The notes beneath the pieces were generated by a model. That model was not told the origin of the DNA, made no database searches, and worked only from the letters and a program-made list of their open reading frames with translations. Below, piece by piece: positions 26,495 to 34,320 of a stretch of DNA of 64,000 nucleotides (positions are counted from its first letter, which is position 1; each line of letters starts with the position of its first letter). The position numbers were made by a program, and so were the translations under genes. Source of the stretch: Mucilaginibacter xinganensis (GTDB lineage Bacteria > Bacteroidota > Bacteroidia > Sphingobacteriales > Sphingobacteriaceae); NCBI RefSeq assembly GCF_002257585.1, contig NZ_CP022743.1:620001-684000 (forward strand), read 5' to 3'.

Positions 26495-27607
26495 TTAAAC
26501 ACCACCATTTTTCTGTTTGGCAAGCCGCTCATTCCGTTTGTTGCTTAAATATTTCCTTACGGGGATATCGTAAATCACCATTACTAAATACGATGCCCCA
26601 ACCAATAATATTACCCCTGCTGTGATGATGAAAGCCAGTTGCATAGTACCCGGCTTATGGCTGGTGTAGTAGTTGCCGAACATCCATAACGCGGCGTAAT
26701 GCGTCATGTATAGGGGATAGGAAAGCTTTCCTGAAAATACGCAGAACTTTTTTAAGCCAGGTGATAAAGTGGCCCCTGCCCCCAGCGCCAGCAGTAAGGG
26801 AAAGTAAAGCAACACGATTAAAGGTTCGGATAGCCAGTTCCATTTTGACGAGGGCACAATAAAGGCCAGGAACAATAATACAGCTACGCCGATGAACCCC
26901 AGCTTGTTTTTGATGATCAGGTTAGAACGGTAAATAAGCAATCCTGCTAAAAAAGAGTACGAGATGCGGGCGCTGCCGTCCCAAAAGGTGGGGCCGCTCC
27001 AGCCACCCAATAAATTGCCCGAACGGTAACATACAAAACAAATGGCCACCGCCGAGAGCAGGATTAACAGCAGCAGGTAGCCGCGGCTGATGCGGTAAAG
27101 CACAAAGGCGTAAACAATATTGGCTATATACTCCCAAAACAAAGACCATGACGGTGCATTAAAGCTGAACAGGTTAAACCCACGGTCGGTTATTACGGGA
27201 AATGGGATAAGCAGTATTGAGCATATAAATGCCAGTACGATCTTACCGGTGCTGTACAATTCGGGATGACCGCCAAAGGGGTCGAATAAAAATGCCAGCA
27301 GGCCTAACACCGAGCCTGCTATAACCATAGGGTGCAGCCGGATGATCCTTGATTTGAAAAACTCCAGGATCCCTATTTTTGCAATACGGTCATCATAAGC
27401 GTAGCCGATAACAAACCCAGAAAGGCAGAAGAAGAAATCGACAGCCAAAAAACCGTGCCCGATAGAGTTTTTGCTGGAATCGGTGTACACCCATTCCATA
27501 AAATGAAACGTTACAACAGAAAGTGCGGCAACGCCCCTTAACCCGTCAAGGATATCAAAATGCTGTTTTGTTTGCAGAATTGCCGGGGCGGTTTTATTCA
27601 GATCCAT
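26495..27607 (-). CDS. Acyltransferase-3 family membrane protein (OafA/YrhL type)
   Basis: Integral membrane O-acyltransferase of 370 residues. The N-terminal signature FDILDGLRGVAALSVVTFHF contains the conserved Arg and His of the family. It is followed by AVDFFFCLSGFVIGYAYDDRI and a second signature, SRIIRLHPMVIAG. About ten transmembrane segments follow. Family members acetylate or acylate cell-surface sugars such as O-antigen, peptidoglycan or glycolipids, using acyl-CoA from the cytoplasm. No glycan biosynthesis genes are adjacent, so the acceptor is unknown. It is a single transcription unit with gene-free DNA of more than 200 bases on both sides. Confidence 0.92.
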   Translation of the reverse strand: MDLNKTAPAILQTKQHFDILDGLRGVAALSVVTFHFMEWVYTDSSKNSIGHGFLAVDFFFCLSGFVIGYAYDDRIAKIGILEFFKSRIIRLHPMVIAGSVLGLLAFLFDPFGGHPELYSTGKIVLAFICSILLIPFPVITDRGFNLFSFNAPSWSLFWEYIANIVYAFVLYRISRGYLLLLILLSAVAICFVCYRSGNLLGGWSGPTFWDGSARISYSFLAGLLIYRSNLIIKNKLGFIGVAVLLFLAFIVPSSKWNWLSEPLIVLLYFPLLLALGAGATLSPGLKKFCVFSGKLSYPLYMTHYAALWMFGNYYTSHKPGTMQLAFIITAGVILLVGASYLVMVIYDIPVRKYLSNKRNERLAKQKNGGV

Positions 27608-27848
27608 TTATATATATGCTGTCAGGTTGAATTTTAATGATGATAGCGCCTGGTTTGCCTTTGCCCAAGGTATCTAAAATTAATAATCCAACAAAATTCA
27701 GGCTGCTGCGGTTTTTTACTGTACCGAAGCGTGTCTTCAATTTAATTAAGTTATACCCACTTTGTTAATTACATTCCGGGGCGGGAAGGAATTCCAATTA
27801 ATTAATCGCGCAATTGAGGTTCTCTACAAGTCGGTAATACCATATAGG

Positions 27849-28913
27849 CTATAGCCCCACTGTTTTTTTTACACTAGCCCTGTCCAAAGCCGACATTCGT
27901 GTGATTTTTGTTTGATTTACTTTGCCATTGATATCTATAACCACATAAGTTGGAAATCCCCCTTCTGCATTCAACGCGGTTTTTAGCCTCGAGATAATTT
28001 TATCATTCACATAAATATGGATACCCGGAATTTGCAAATCTCCTATTCTGTTTTTCCATATTTGGGCGCTTGAACCACTCGAGGTACACAAATAAATATA
28101 TTCTATAGGCAAGTCTTTATTTTTCTCGTGCAGAGTTTTGCTGTAGGGAAGATCAGCTATACAGGGGACACACCAGGTGGCCCAAAAGTCGATAATGAGG
28201 GCCTTGTTGGGGAATTTTGATTTAAGGCTTACTATGAAGTCATCAATGTTTGCTACCGTATCTAATTGATACAAGCTGGCATCGAAAGGTAAGCGAATTA
28301 ACGGTGTACCAATATCTGCCTTTTCTAATTTTTTTGATAAGGCGAAAAGGCTATCTATTCTTTTTTGGTTGGCATCAACTTTAGTTAATTCAGTTGCTGC
28401 GATTTCCTTGCACCAACTTGTTTTAATACTATTGATTATTATGGGGTAACTCCGGGCATAACTATCCTTCTCTGATTCTAAAAGAAATAGTTTTAACACG
28501 TCAGCTCGCTGCTGGGTAAATAAGCTGTCAAATAGTTTTATGGTGCCAACCAGTGCTTCTTCTTTTTTAAAGCGTTTTTTGCTCACGACGTAGATATCCA
28601 GGTAATTGTAATACATAGCGCTACCGTTGCTTGTAAAAAAAGGATGATGAGCGTTTATTTCATTAAAAACCTGGCGGGGCATGTCATTATTCCAATAAGC
28701 AACAGAAATTAGTCCGTAAAATTCTGACAAGGTTTCATTTTTAATGGCCCAGCCATAATCGGGGAGGTTTTTTATCTCGATTATTAGTGTTGCAGGCTTT
28801 CGACCGCCGAGATAGGCATCCATTTTTTTATCATCAATGGCAACAGGCGATAAATTTTGGGCACTTAAATAGCTGCTGCAGCACATTAGTGCTGCCAGTA
28901 AAAGATTTTTCAT
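27849..28913 (-). CDS. TlpA-like thioredoxin-fold protein, exported
   Basis: Exported thiol-disulfide protein of 354 residues. A signal peptide is visible (MKNLLLAALMCCSSYLSAQ). The N-terminal 200 residues are a helical domain of unknown role. The thioredoxin fold begins near 220 with the active-site motif FWATWCVPC (Cys248 and Cys251) and the cis-proline region GGFPTYVVID. Such proteins reduce or isomerise disulfides in the periplasm. It is the last gene of an operon: sensor kinase, LytTR regulator (11-base gap), then this gene. Control by that pair is likely, so a redox or envelope signal is a reasonable guess but is not proven. Confidence 0.9.
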   Translation of the reverse strand: MKNLLLAALMCCSSYLSAQNLSPVAIDDKKMDAYLGGRKPATLIIEIKNLPDYGWAIKNETLSEFYGLISVAYWNNDMPRQVFNEINAHHPFFTSNGSAMYYNYLDIYVVSKKRFKKEEALVGTIKLFDSLFTQQRADVLKLFLLESEKDSYARSYPIIINSIKTSWCKEIAATELTKVDANQKRIDSLFALSKKLEKADIGTPLIRLPFDASLYQLDTVANIDDFIVSLKSKFPNKALIIDFWATWCVPCIADLPYSKTLHEKNKDLPIEYIYLCTSSGSSAQIWKNRIGDLQIPGIHIYVNDKIISRLKTALNAEGGFPTYVVIDINGKVNQTKITRMSALDRASVKKTVGL

Positions 28914-28924
28914 GATGAGTTTTT

Positions 28925-29692
28925 TTATTTTTTAATAGTATGTAAGGCTTTTATTACGTTTTCCTTTTTGTTCCTGGAGATGGGTACCCTGGTATTGTCA
29001 TCCATTAACAGGTAGCCCGAATCTTCCTTGAGTAAACTTTTGATAAACTTTATATTGACCAAATGCGATTGATGGCACCGGATAAAATCATAGCTGGTTA
29101 ATAATTCTTCATATTCGAAAATGGGTTTTGATACGACGATATTTTTTCCATCGGATAAAAAGAACTCGGTGTAAGCATTTGATGATTCGCAACGGATGAT
29201 ATCCCCGGTATGTACAAACCTAATCTCTTTAGTAGATGCCAGGGCTAATTTGTGGTCTTTTTTTGCGTCTTTATCTTTGATAAATTCCATTAAATTTTCA
29301 AGCTGAAGGTTTGCTTTCCTTTTATTAAGCTTTGCCTCAACCTTACTCACAGAGGCTTTTAACTCTTCCGGGTCTATCGGTTTCAACAAATAATCAATAG
29401 CCGAAAACTTAACTGCTTGTATGCCATATATGTCAAACGCGGTCACAAAAACGACTTCAAACTGGTAATGCGGCAAAGCTTTAAGCACTTCAAAGCCATC
29501 CTTATCCGGCATTTGGATATCTAAAAACAACAAATCAGGATTGCTTGCCGTAATTAAATCTACACCATCGTCGGCATTAGTGGCCGAGCCCACAACACTT
29601 ACCGGCAGTTCATGCTTTTTTAGTAAGCGCACAATATTTTCGATATTGTTTTTTTCGTCGTCAATAATTACCGCTCGTATCATATTAGCCAA
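28925..29692 (-). CDS. LytTR-family response regulator
   Basis: Two-component regulator of 255 residues. The receiver domain (1-125) has the acid pair in VIIDDEKNN, phosphoacceptor Asp58 (LLFLDIQMPDKDGFEVL) and Lys in YLLKPIDPEEL. A linker with a Lys-rich helix leads to the LytTR DNA-binding domain (about 150-255), with IRCESSNAYTEFFLSDGK and FIRCHQSHLVNIKFI. The start codon lies inside the end of the histidine kinase gene (13-base overlap), so translation is coupled. The ATG at codon 4 is an alternative start. Confidence 0.95.
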   Translation of the reverse strand: MANMIRAVIIDDEKNNIENIVRLLKKHELPVSVVGSATNADDGVDLITASNPDLLFLDIQMPDKDGFEVLKALPHYQFEVVFVTAFDIYGIQAVKFSAIDYLLKPIDPEELKASVSKVEAKLNKRKANLQLENLMEFIKDKDAKKDHKLALASTKEIRFVHTGDIIRCESSNAYTEFFLSDGKNIVVSKPIFEYEELLTSYDFIRCHQSHLVNIKFIKSLLKEDSGYLLMDDNTRVPISRNKKENVIKALHTIKK

Positions 29693-31419
29693 TTTTTAAA
29701 GTGGAAAATAACATGGGTTAAATTATCCGTCCTTGTTACTGAAAATTCTATTTGCTGTCCGTTAAGCGTTTGGTTCAATAATTTTATCCGCTCCTTAGTT
29801 AACTGAAGGCCAAATCCGCCGGTATTATCATTTTGGTTAAACCCTTTGCCGTTATCGTTTACGCTCACCATCATGTCGTTATTCAATTTCTCAAACAGTA
29901 CAACCAGTTGCCCGTTCTCCTGTAGGGCCGATATGCCATGCTTTACCGCATTCTCTACCGGGGGTTGTAAAAACAAAGCGGGTATTTCGAGGGCGCTGGC
30001 GTCTATCTCATCGCTTACTTTAATTTGATAACTGAACCCAAAACGCAGCTTTTCGAGCGCCAGGTAGTTTTCCAGGATCTTGATTTCGGTAAAAATGCTT
30101 ACAAACTCCTTGTCGCTGGCTTTTAACGAATCGCGCATTAAATTGCTGAACTCGATCAGATATTTCGACGCCTTTTGCGAATCGTTTTTGGTGATTAACC
30201 CTTGAATGGAGCTGAGGGCGTTAAACACAAAATGCGGGTTAAACTGCGACCGGATAGAACGGAGTTCCGTTTGCACCAACTGCTTTAAAGTGCTTTCTTC
30301 TTTCAGTTTTTCCGCCTGCTTTCCTGATCGCCATAGTAATAACAAAAAACCGGCGGCCAGTATGCCAAGCAAACTTAAAGCAGCCTTAGCCCATACAGTT
30401 TGATACCAGGCGGCTTGAAGGGCGAATGCATAGGTGAAGATATTATTGCGCTGTACGCTGTAACGTATTTTTAGCCGGTAATTTCCAGGCGACAGGTTTT
30501 TGAGCCAAACCAAATTAAAATCAAAATCATTGACGGTCCAGCCGGTACTGTCTTTCCCGTTTACCAGGTTATATTCAATGATGCTTTTTGATTTAATAAT
30601 GTCATCCAAATAAAAGATCAGGTTATTTTCATTATAGCTAAAGTCTTTTTTTAATTTCAAAGCAGCATCCTTACTCCAATCGGGCTGATCGGGGTTTTCC
30701 AAGGGGCTTGTCCACTGTTTTTTAAAAAGGCTTAAAAAATCGGGCAGCTGCGCAAACGTGAACACCCCGATCACCCGGGGCTGCCATTTTACCCAATAGG
30801 CCGTTACCGAAGCTTCAATACTATCGGGCGTACTGAGCTTGCGTACCTGGAAGGTGAGGGCTTTCCCATAGGCTGTTTTAAACTGGCCCAGATAAGCCGA
30901 GAATTCATCTGTTTTATCAGGATCGGCAATTTTAGTCATTAAATAGGCTTTGCAAAACAACGTTGGCCTCGTCCACGGCAATACCACTTTTTGCTTATCC
31001 TCAATAACCCTGAATTGATATTGGTTAACGTTTTGTGGATTGATGCCATTAACGGTTATAATTATTCCGGACGAATCAAAAATCGGGATCGCATATTTTC
31101 CTGCGTAGCCGTTAAAAAGTTGTATATACGATTGCGATCCGGGGTTGCCGTATTGTTTTAACCGGGGGATCTTTTGTAAAGCCTGGCGATAGTTTACCGC
31201 CAGTTTGTTGGAATAAAAGGCAGCAATTAATACCTTTTTATTTTTAGAGCGGGAGTTTTCATAATTAAAAAATGTATAGGAAAAGTACTTGCGTATGGAA
31301 TCGCCATGGCTATCGTGCTGAATAACCGGGTTGATACCATCCAGGTACATTTCCGGCTTCTGCGCCTGGCAACACAGCTGAAAAAAACAGAAAAACAAGA
31401 ATATGACAATACCGCGCAT
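29680..31419 (-). CDS. LytS-type sensor histidine kinase
   Basis: Membrane sensor kinase of 579 residues. After a signal-like N-terminus (GIVIFLFFCFFQLCCQAQ) comes a periplasmic sensor domain of about 320 residues that I do not recognise. One transmembrane helix follows (ALSLLGILAAGFLLLLW, about 345-362), then the His_kinase domain with FNPHFVFNALSSIQGLI (His396) and a HATPase with LQPPVENAVKHGI and GFGLQLTKERIKLL. It is the first gene of the operon with the LytTR regulator and the thioredoxin protein. The signal is unknown. Confidence 0.94.
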   Translation of the reverse strand: MRGIVIFLFFCFFQLCCQAQKPEMYLDGINPVIQHDSHGDSIRKYFSYTFFNYENSRSKNKKVLIAAFYSNKLAVNYRQALQKIPRLKQYGNPGSQSYIQLFNGYAGKYAIPIFDSSGIIITVNGINPQNVNQYQFRVIEDKQKVVLPWTRPTLFCKAYLMTKIADPDKTDEFSAYLGQFKTAYGKALTFQVRKLSTPDSIEASVTAYWVKWQPRVIGVFTFAQLPDFLSLFKKQWTSPLENPDQPDWSKDAALKLKKDFSYNENNLIFYLDDIIKSKSIIEYNLVNGKDSTGWTVNDFDFNLVWLKNLSPGNYRLKIRYSVQRNNIFTYAFALQAAWYQTVWAKAALSLLGILAAGFLLLLWRSGKQAEKLKEESTLKQLVQTELRSIRSQFNPHFVFNALSSIQGLITKNDSQKASKYLIEFSNLMRDSLKASDKEFVSIFTEIKILENYLALEKLRFGFSYQIKVSDEIDASALEIPALFLQPPVENAVKHGISALQENGQLVVLFEKLNNDMMVSVNDNGKGFNQNDNTGGFGLQLTKERIKLLNQTLNGQQIEFSVTRTDNLTHVIFHFKNWLI

Positions 31420-31654
31420 CCGCTCCTTATAATTATATCTATCAAAGTAAAGGTTTTAAACCCTTGTTAGGATATGCTGGTTTGAATCTGGTACGCCTTA
31501 ATTTGAATTAGGTGATTTCGGGGACTATCCTCCCTATGGCCGGTTTGAACCGGTTTTAAATAAAACTGATGTTTTGATCGAAGTAAATAAAATTCAGGAA
31601 TGATCCAAAGTAAATTCGCGGAATTATCCCTGGTGGTTAATCCAAAATAATTTA

Positions 31655-31690
31655 ACCTAAAAAGGCCCGTAGATACGGGCCTTTTTAGGT
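31655..31690 (-). terminator. Strong intrinsic terminator of the GG-leader peptide gene
   Basis: ACCTAAAAAGGCCCGT (31655-31670), a 4-nt loop and its exact 16-base complement (31675-31690). The symmetric A/T runs make it work in either direction. It lies 14 bases beyond the stop of the minus-strand peptide gene. Confidence 0.85.
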
Positions 31691-31703
31691 AGTTCTTTTG
31701 CAA

Positions 31704-31892
31704 TTAGTTGGTTACATTAATGCAACGGTTAAAGCCCTGGTCAAAATCACAAATATGGTCTACCGAATAATCGCCGCATAAACCTGTCTCCCCAAATTGC
31801 ATACCATCGTTACAATACACAACCGAAGCGTGATTTAACCCACCCTTAACCTGTTTCATTTCGTCTTTTGTTAATTTTTTTAAGTTTTCCAT
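31704..31892 (-). CDS. GG-leader peptide, four-cysteine bacteriocin-like precursor
   Basis: A 62-residue peptide whose first 18 residues (MENLKKLTKDEMKQVKGG) form a double-glycine leader of the kind cleaved by peptidase-containing ABC exporters. The leader pattern (N-L-K-K-L-x-x-D-E-M-K-x-V-x-G-G) is the one common in Bacteroidota natural-product and bacteriocin-type precursors. The core of 44 residues starts LNHASVVYCNDGM and has four cysteines, so two disulfides or thioether links are possible. No maturation enzyme or exporter gene lies nearby. It could be a secreted antimicrobial, a signal, or a peptide served by an exporter elsewhere. It has its own terminator. Confidence 0.8.
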   Translation of the reverse strand: MENLKKLTKDEMKQVKGGLNHASVVYCNDGMQFGETGLCGDYSVDHICDFDQGFNRCINVTN

Positions 31893-31977
31893 GCCTGTAA
31901 TTAAAGTTTAGTGTTTGTTGTTAATTATTAAGCAATATACAAGCACTTTATATTAATTGCAAGCAATTTAAAAAACT

Positions 31978-32010
31978 TTCCCCGGGTGCAAGCATATTAC
32001 ACCCGGGGAA
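31978..32010 (-). terminator. Intrinsic terminator of the PadR-PspC operon
   Basis: TTCCCCGGGTG (31978-31988) and CACCCGGGGAA (32000-32010) form a perfect 11-base-pair stem. On the minus strand the stem is followed by AGTTTTTTAAATT. It lies directly beyond the PspC stop codon. Confidence 0.85.
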
Positions 32011-32015
32011 GCAGT

Positions 32016-33668
32016 TTAGCGAACGCTGTCAATTTTGAGGCTGTCCTTTTTAAGGCTATCCTTTTTGATAACCAGCGTATCAACTTTGCATTGCAGCCCA
32101 TTATCAGTCATGGTAAATACCGCAAAATTGGCTTTGTTATCGGTTTTGTTCAAATTGCGGCAATCGTATAAATTAATATCCTGAACATAATTGTCGAGTT
32201 TTTGATCAATGATAACCTTTGCGTTTAAAGGGACCTTTAAAGTAAGCACAACTTCTTCAGCATGCCATGATCTGTTTGGCTTGTAGCGCACGGTATGGTC
32301 AAACTTTATCAGCGTATCTTCCTGGGCAAAAATATACGTTGTACTGCGTGCATTAAATAATGCTGCTTCGTAATTAGGCCCGCTTGCCCTGAACGATTCC
32401 TCGAGGACCGGGTGACTAACGTTGCTTTTCTCTATATGTATGGTAACGCTGCGCGGCTCGTTTTGAAAGCCGTTATATTCATCATCCGTTACGATCATAT
32501 TGCGGAAATGATTTTTAATATCGAGCCTTACGCTGTCCTCGTGCGAAAAATATTTGATATCGTTCAGTTTCAGGTAATAGGTATTGCCTTTTGTAGCCTT
32601 TAAGTTTACGGTTTCGGTAAAGCTGGCCGAATCACGGAAACCGGAAGTTATTTTAGCGGCATAAAATACCAGCATCCCCAGGGCGCAAAGCCAGATCACC
32701 AGGAATACAGTACCGGTTGATTTACCCACATGCCCGGTATTAAAGATCCCTTTTATAATGATCATGATAATGGTAAGCAGCGGGATAATGGCTACTAAAA
32801 AGGCGGAAACAAAAATATTGTTGGCAAATTCATTCCGGATTACCCTGAACGGAAACATGTGGTTGACCATATCGGCACCAAAACCTATGCTGGCCACAAA
32901 TACGACGATCAGGAAAATGGCGAAGCCAAAACAAGCCAGCAGCACCAGTACGCCAATGAGCTTGATGAGCACTTTGCCGGCGCCGTTAAAAAATATACCG
33001 AGGTGATGAAAAAAATCGCCGACAAAATCTCGGGCCTTATAAACGAACGGGCGGGCTTCATGGCCGAAATTGGATAGATTTTGACGCATGGAGCTCATTT
33101 CTTCTTCAAAATTCTTTTTAAAACCCTGCAGATTCTGCTTTTCGCCCTTCATGGCCATTTTGTCGGCGCGGCTAATTGCTTTGGGCACCACTATCCATAA
33201 GATAATATAAAGCAGGAAGCCGGTGCCGCCTACAGCGATGAATATGGCAAATAAAATCCTGATCCAAACCGCATCAATATCAAAATAGTTGGCAATGCCT
33301 GAGCAAACGCCGGCTACCAGATGGTCATCAGGATCACGGAACAGCCTGCGACCCTCAGTGTTGTAAGGGGTGAATGGTGCAGAAGCGTTGCTTTCGCCTT
33401 CGGCATGTTCAAAATCAGCAACGGAGCCCATTTGTTCCACAATGCGGTTAACATCCTGCTCTACAATAACCTGCTTGTTTTCTTTCTCCAGCGCTTCGCT
33501 AAACATTTCGGCAATGCGATTTTCAATATCCGTGGTGATCTCCAGGCTGTCTGCCGAATTGGAGAAATGACGTTTTACCTCCGTCATGTAGTTCTTGAGG
33601 ATCTCGTAAGCATCCTCTTCTATATGGAATACGATGCCGTTTATATTTATAATAATTGTTTTGTTCAT
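32016..33668 (-). CDS. PspC-domain membrane protein
   Basis: Envelope protein of 550 residues. The N-terminal 100 residues are a charged cytoplasmic domain (ITTDIENRIAEMFSEALEKE). The PspC domain follows (about 105-165, RLFRDPDDHLVAGVCSGIANYF), ending in a membrane helix of the FLLYIILWIVVPKA type. Three or more further membrane helices (about 225-345) precede a C-terminal domain of about 190 residues resembling a bactofilin- or DUF-type beta-solenoid. PspC proteins take part in the phage-shock or envelope-stress response. It follows the padR gene by 20 bases, so the two form an operon with the regulator first. Confidence 0.9.
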   Translation of the reverse strand: MNKTIIININGIVFHIEEDAYEILKNYMTEVKRHFSNSADSLEITTDIENRIAEMFSEALEKENKQVIVEQDVNRIVEQMGSVADFEHAEGESNASAPFTPYNTEGRRLFRDPDDHLVAGVCSGIANYFDIDAVWIRILFAIFIAVGGTGFLLYIILWIVVPKAISRADKMAMKGEKQNLQGFKKNFEEEMSSMRQNLSNFGHEARPFVYKARDFVGDFFHHLGIFFNGAGKVLIKLIGVLVLLACFGFAIFLIVVFVASIGFGADMVNHMFPFRVIRNEFANNIFVSAFLVAIIPLLTIIMIIIKGIFNTGHVGKSTGTVFLVIWLCALGMLVFYAAKITSGFRDSASFTETVNLKATKGNTYYLKLNDIKYFSHEDSVRLDIKNHFRNMIVTDDEYNGFQNEPRSVTIHIEKSNVSHPVLEESFRASGPNYEAALFNARSTTYIFAQEDTLIKFDHTVRYKPNRSWHAEEVVLTLKVPLNAKVIIDQKLDNYVQDINLYDCRNLNKTDNKANFAVFTMTDNGLQCKVDTLVIKKDSLKKDSLKIDSVR

Positions 33669-33688
33669 GATAATAGTGATTTCAGGGT

Positions 33689-34021
33689 TTATTTTCTGTT
33701 GCCAATAGCCGTTTGTACCGCAAATGATAGTTCCTCCCAGGTCTTATCCAGCTGCTCCAGTACTTTTCTGCCTTCGTCAGACAGGATGTAATACTTTCTT
33801 GGCGGCCCTGATGTTGATTCAACCCAATTGTAGGTAAGCAGGCCATTGTTTTTTAAACGGGTGAGCAAAGGATAAAGCGTACCCTCAACTACCAGCAATT
33901 GGGCTTTCTTCAGCTCAGCAATAATATCTGATGCGTATGTTTCGCCCTTTGCTATGATGGAAAGAATGCAATACTCCAGTATTCCTTTCCGCATTTGGGT
34001 TTGTGTGTTTTCAACAATCAT
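33689..34021 (-). CDS. PadR-family transcriptional regulator
   Basis: Winged-helix repressor of 110 residues with the PadR pattern GILEYCILSIIAKGETYASDI, then VVEGTLYPLLTRLKNNGLLTY and SGPPRKYYILSDEGRKVLEQL. These proteins typically bind inverted repeats at their own promoter and respond to small ligands or envelope stress. It leads the operon with the PspC protein, a pairing seen repeatedly in Bacteroidota. The -7 box ends four bases before the ATG, so the message should be leaderless. An inverted repeat that could be its operator overlaps the -33 element. Confidence 0.93.
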   Translation of the reverse strand: MIVENTQTQMRKGILEYCILSIIAKGETYASDIIAELKKAQLLVVEGTLYPLLTRLKNNGLLTYNWVESTSGPPRKYYILSDEGRKVLEQLDKTWEELSFAVQTAIGNRK

Positions 34022-34025
34022 ACAA

Positions 34026-34060
34026 CAAAGATATATGTTTTAAATTGTATTATGCAATAC
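34026..34060 (-). promoter_or_regulatory. Leaderless promoter with candidate PadR operator
   Basis: On the minus strand: TTG (34057-34055), 21 bases, then TATCTTTG (34033-34026), an exact -7 consensus, four bases before the ATG. The inverted repeat GTATT-ATGC-AATAC (34047-34060) covers the -33 element and is a plausible autorepression site. Confidence 0.6.
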
Positions 34061-34320
34061 ATAGTACTGAAATAATTGTTTTTTGTAAAAATTTGATTAC
34101 GCACACAGGAGGTCGGTGCTTCCTTTACAATTTATTGATGTTGTGATAATGTTTATTTGTAACTTTAAATAACTGATAACCAGACCACAGCTTGTTTTAA
34201 ATTTTTGTTCCTCTTGTAATAATTTAATTACACACGCACAGGGAGTAGGATTTTACCCGATTATATAATACGATTATATTCTTTATTTGTATTTTTAGTA
34301 CGTAATTAAACAAACTCTTT

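Noticed and set aside
31704..31892. Considered a toxin-antitoxin peptide
   Set aside because: The double-glycine leader and cysteine pattern fit an exported precursor better, and no partner gene overlaps it.
33321..33791. Plus-strand open frame of 156 codons
   Set aside because: Antisense across the PspC and PadR genes, both of which are firmly identified.
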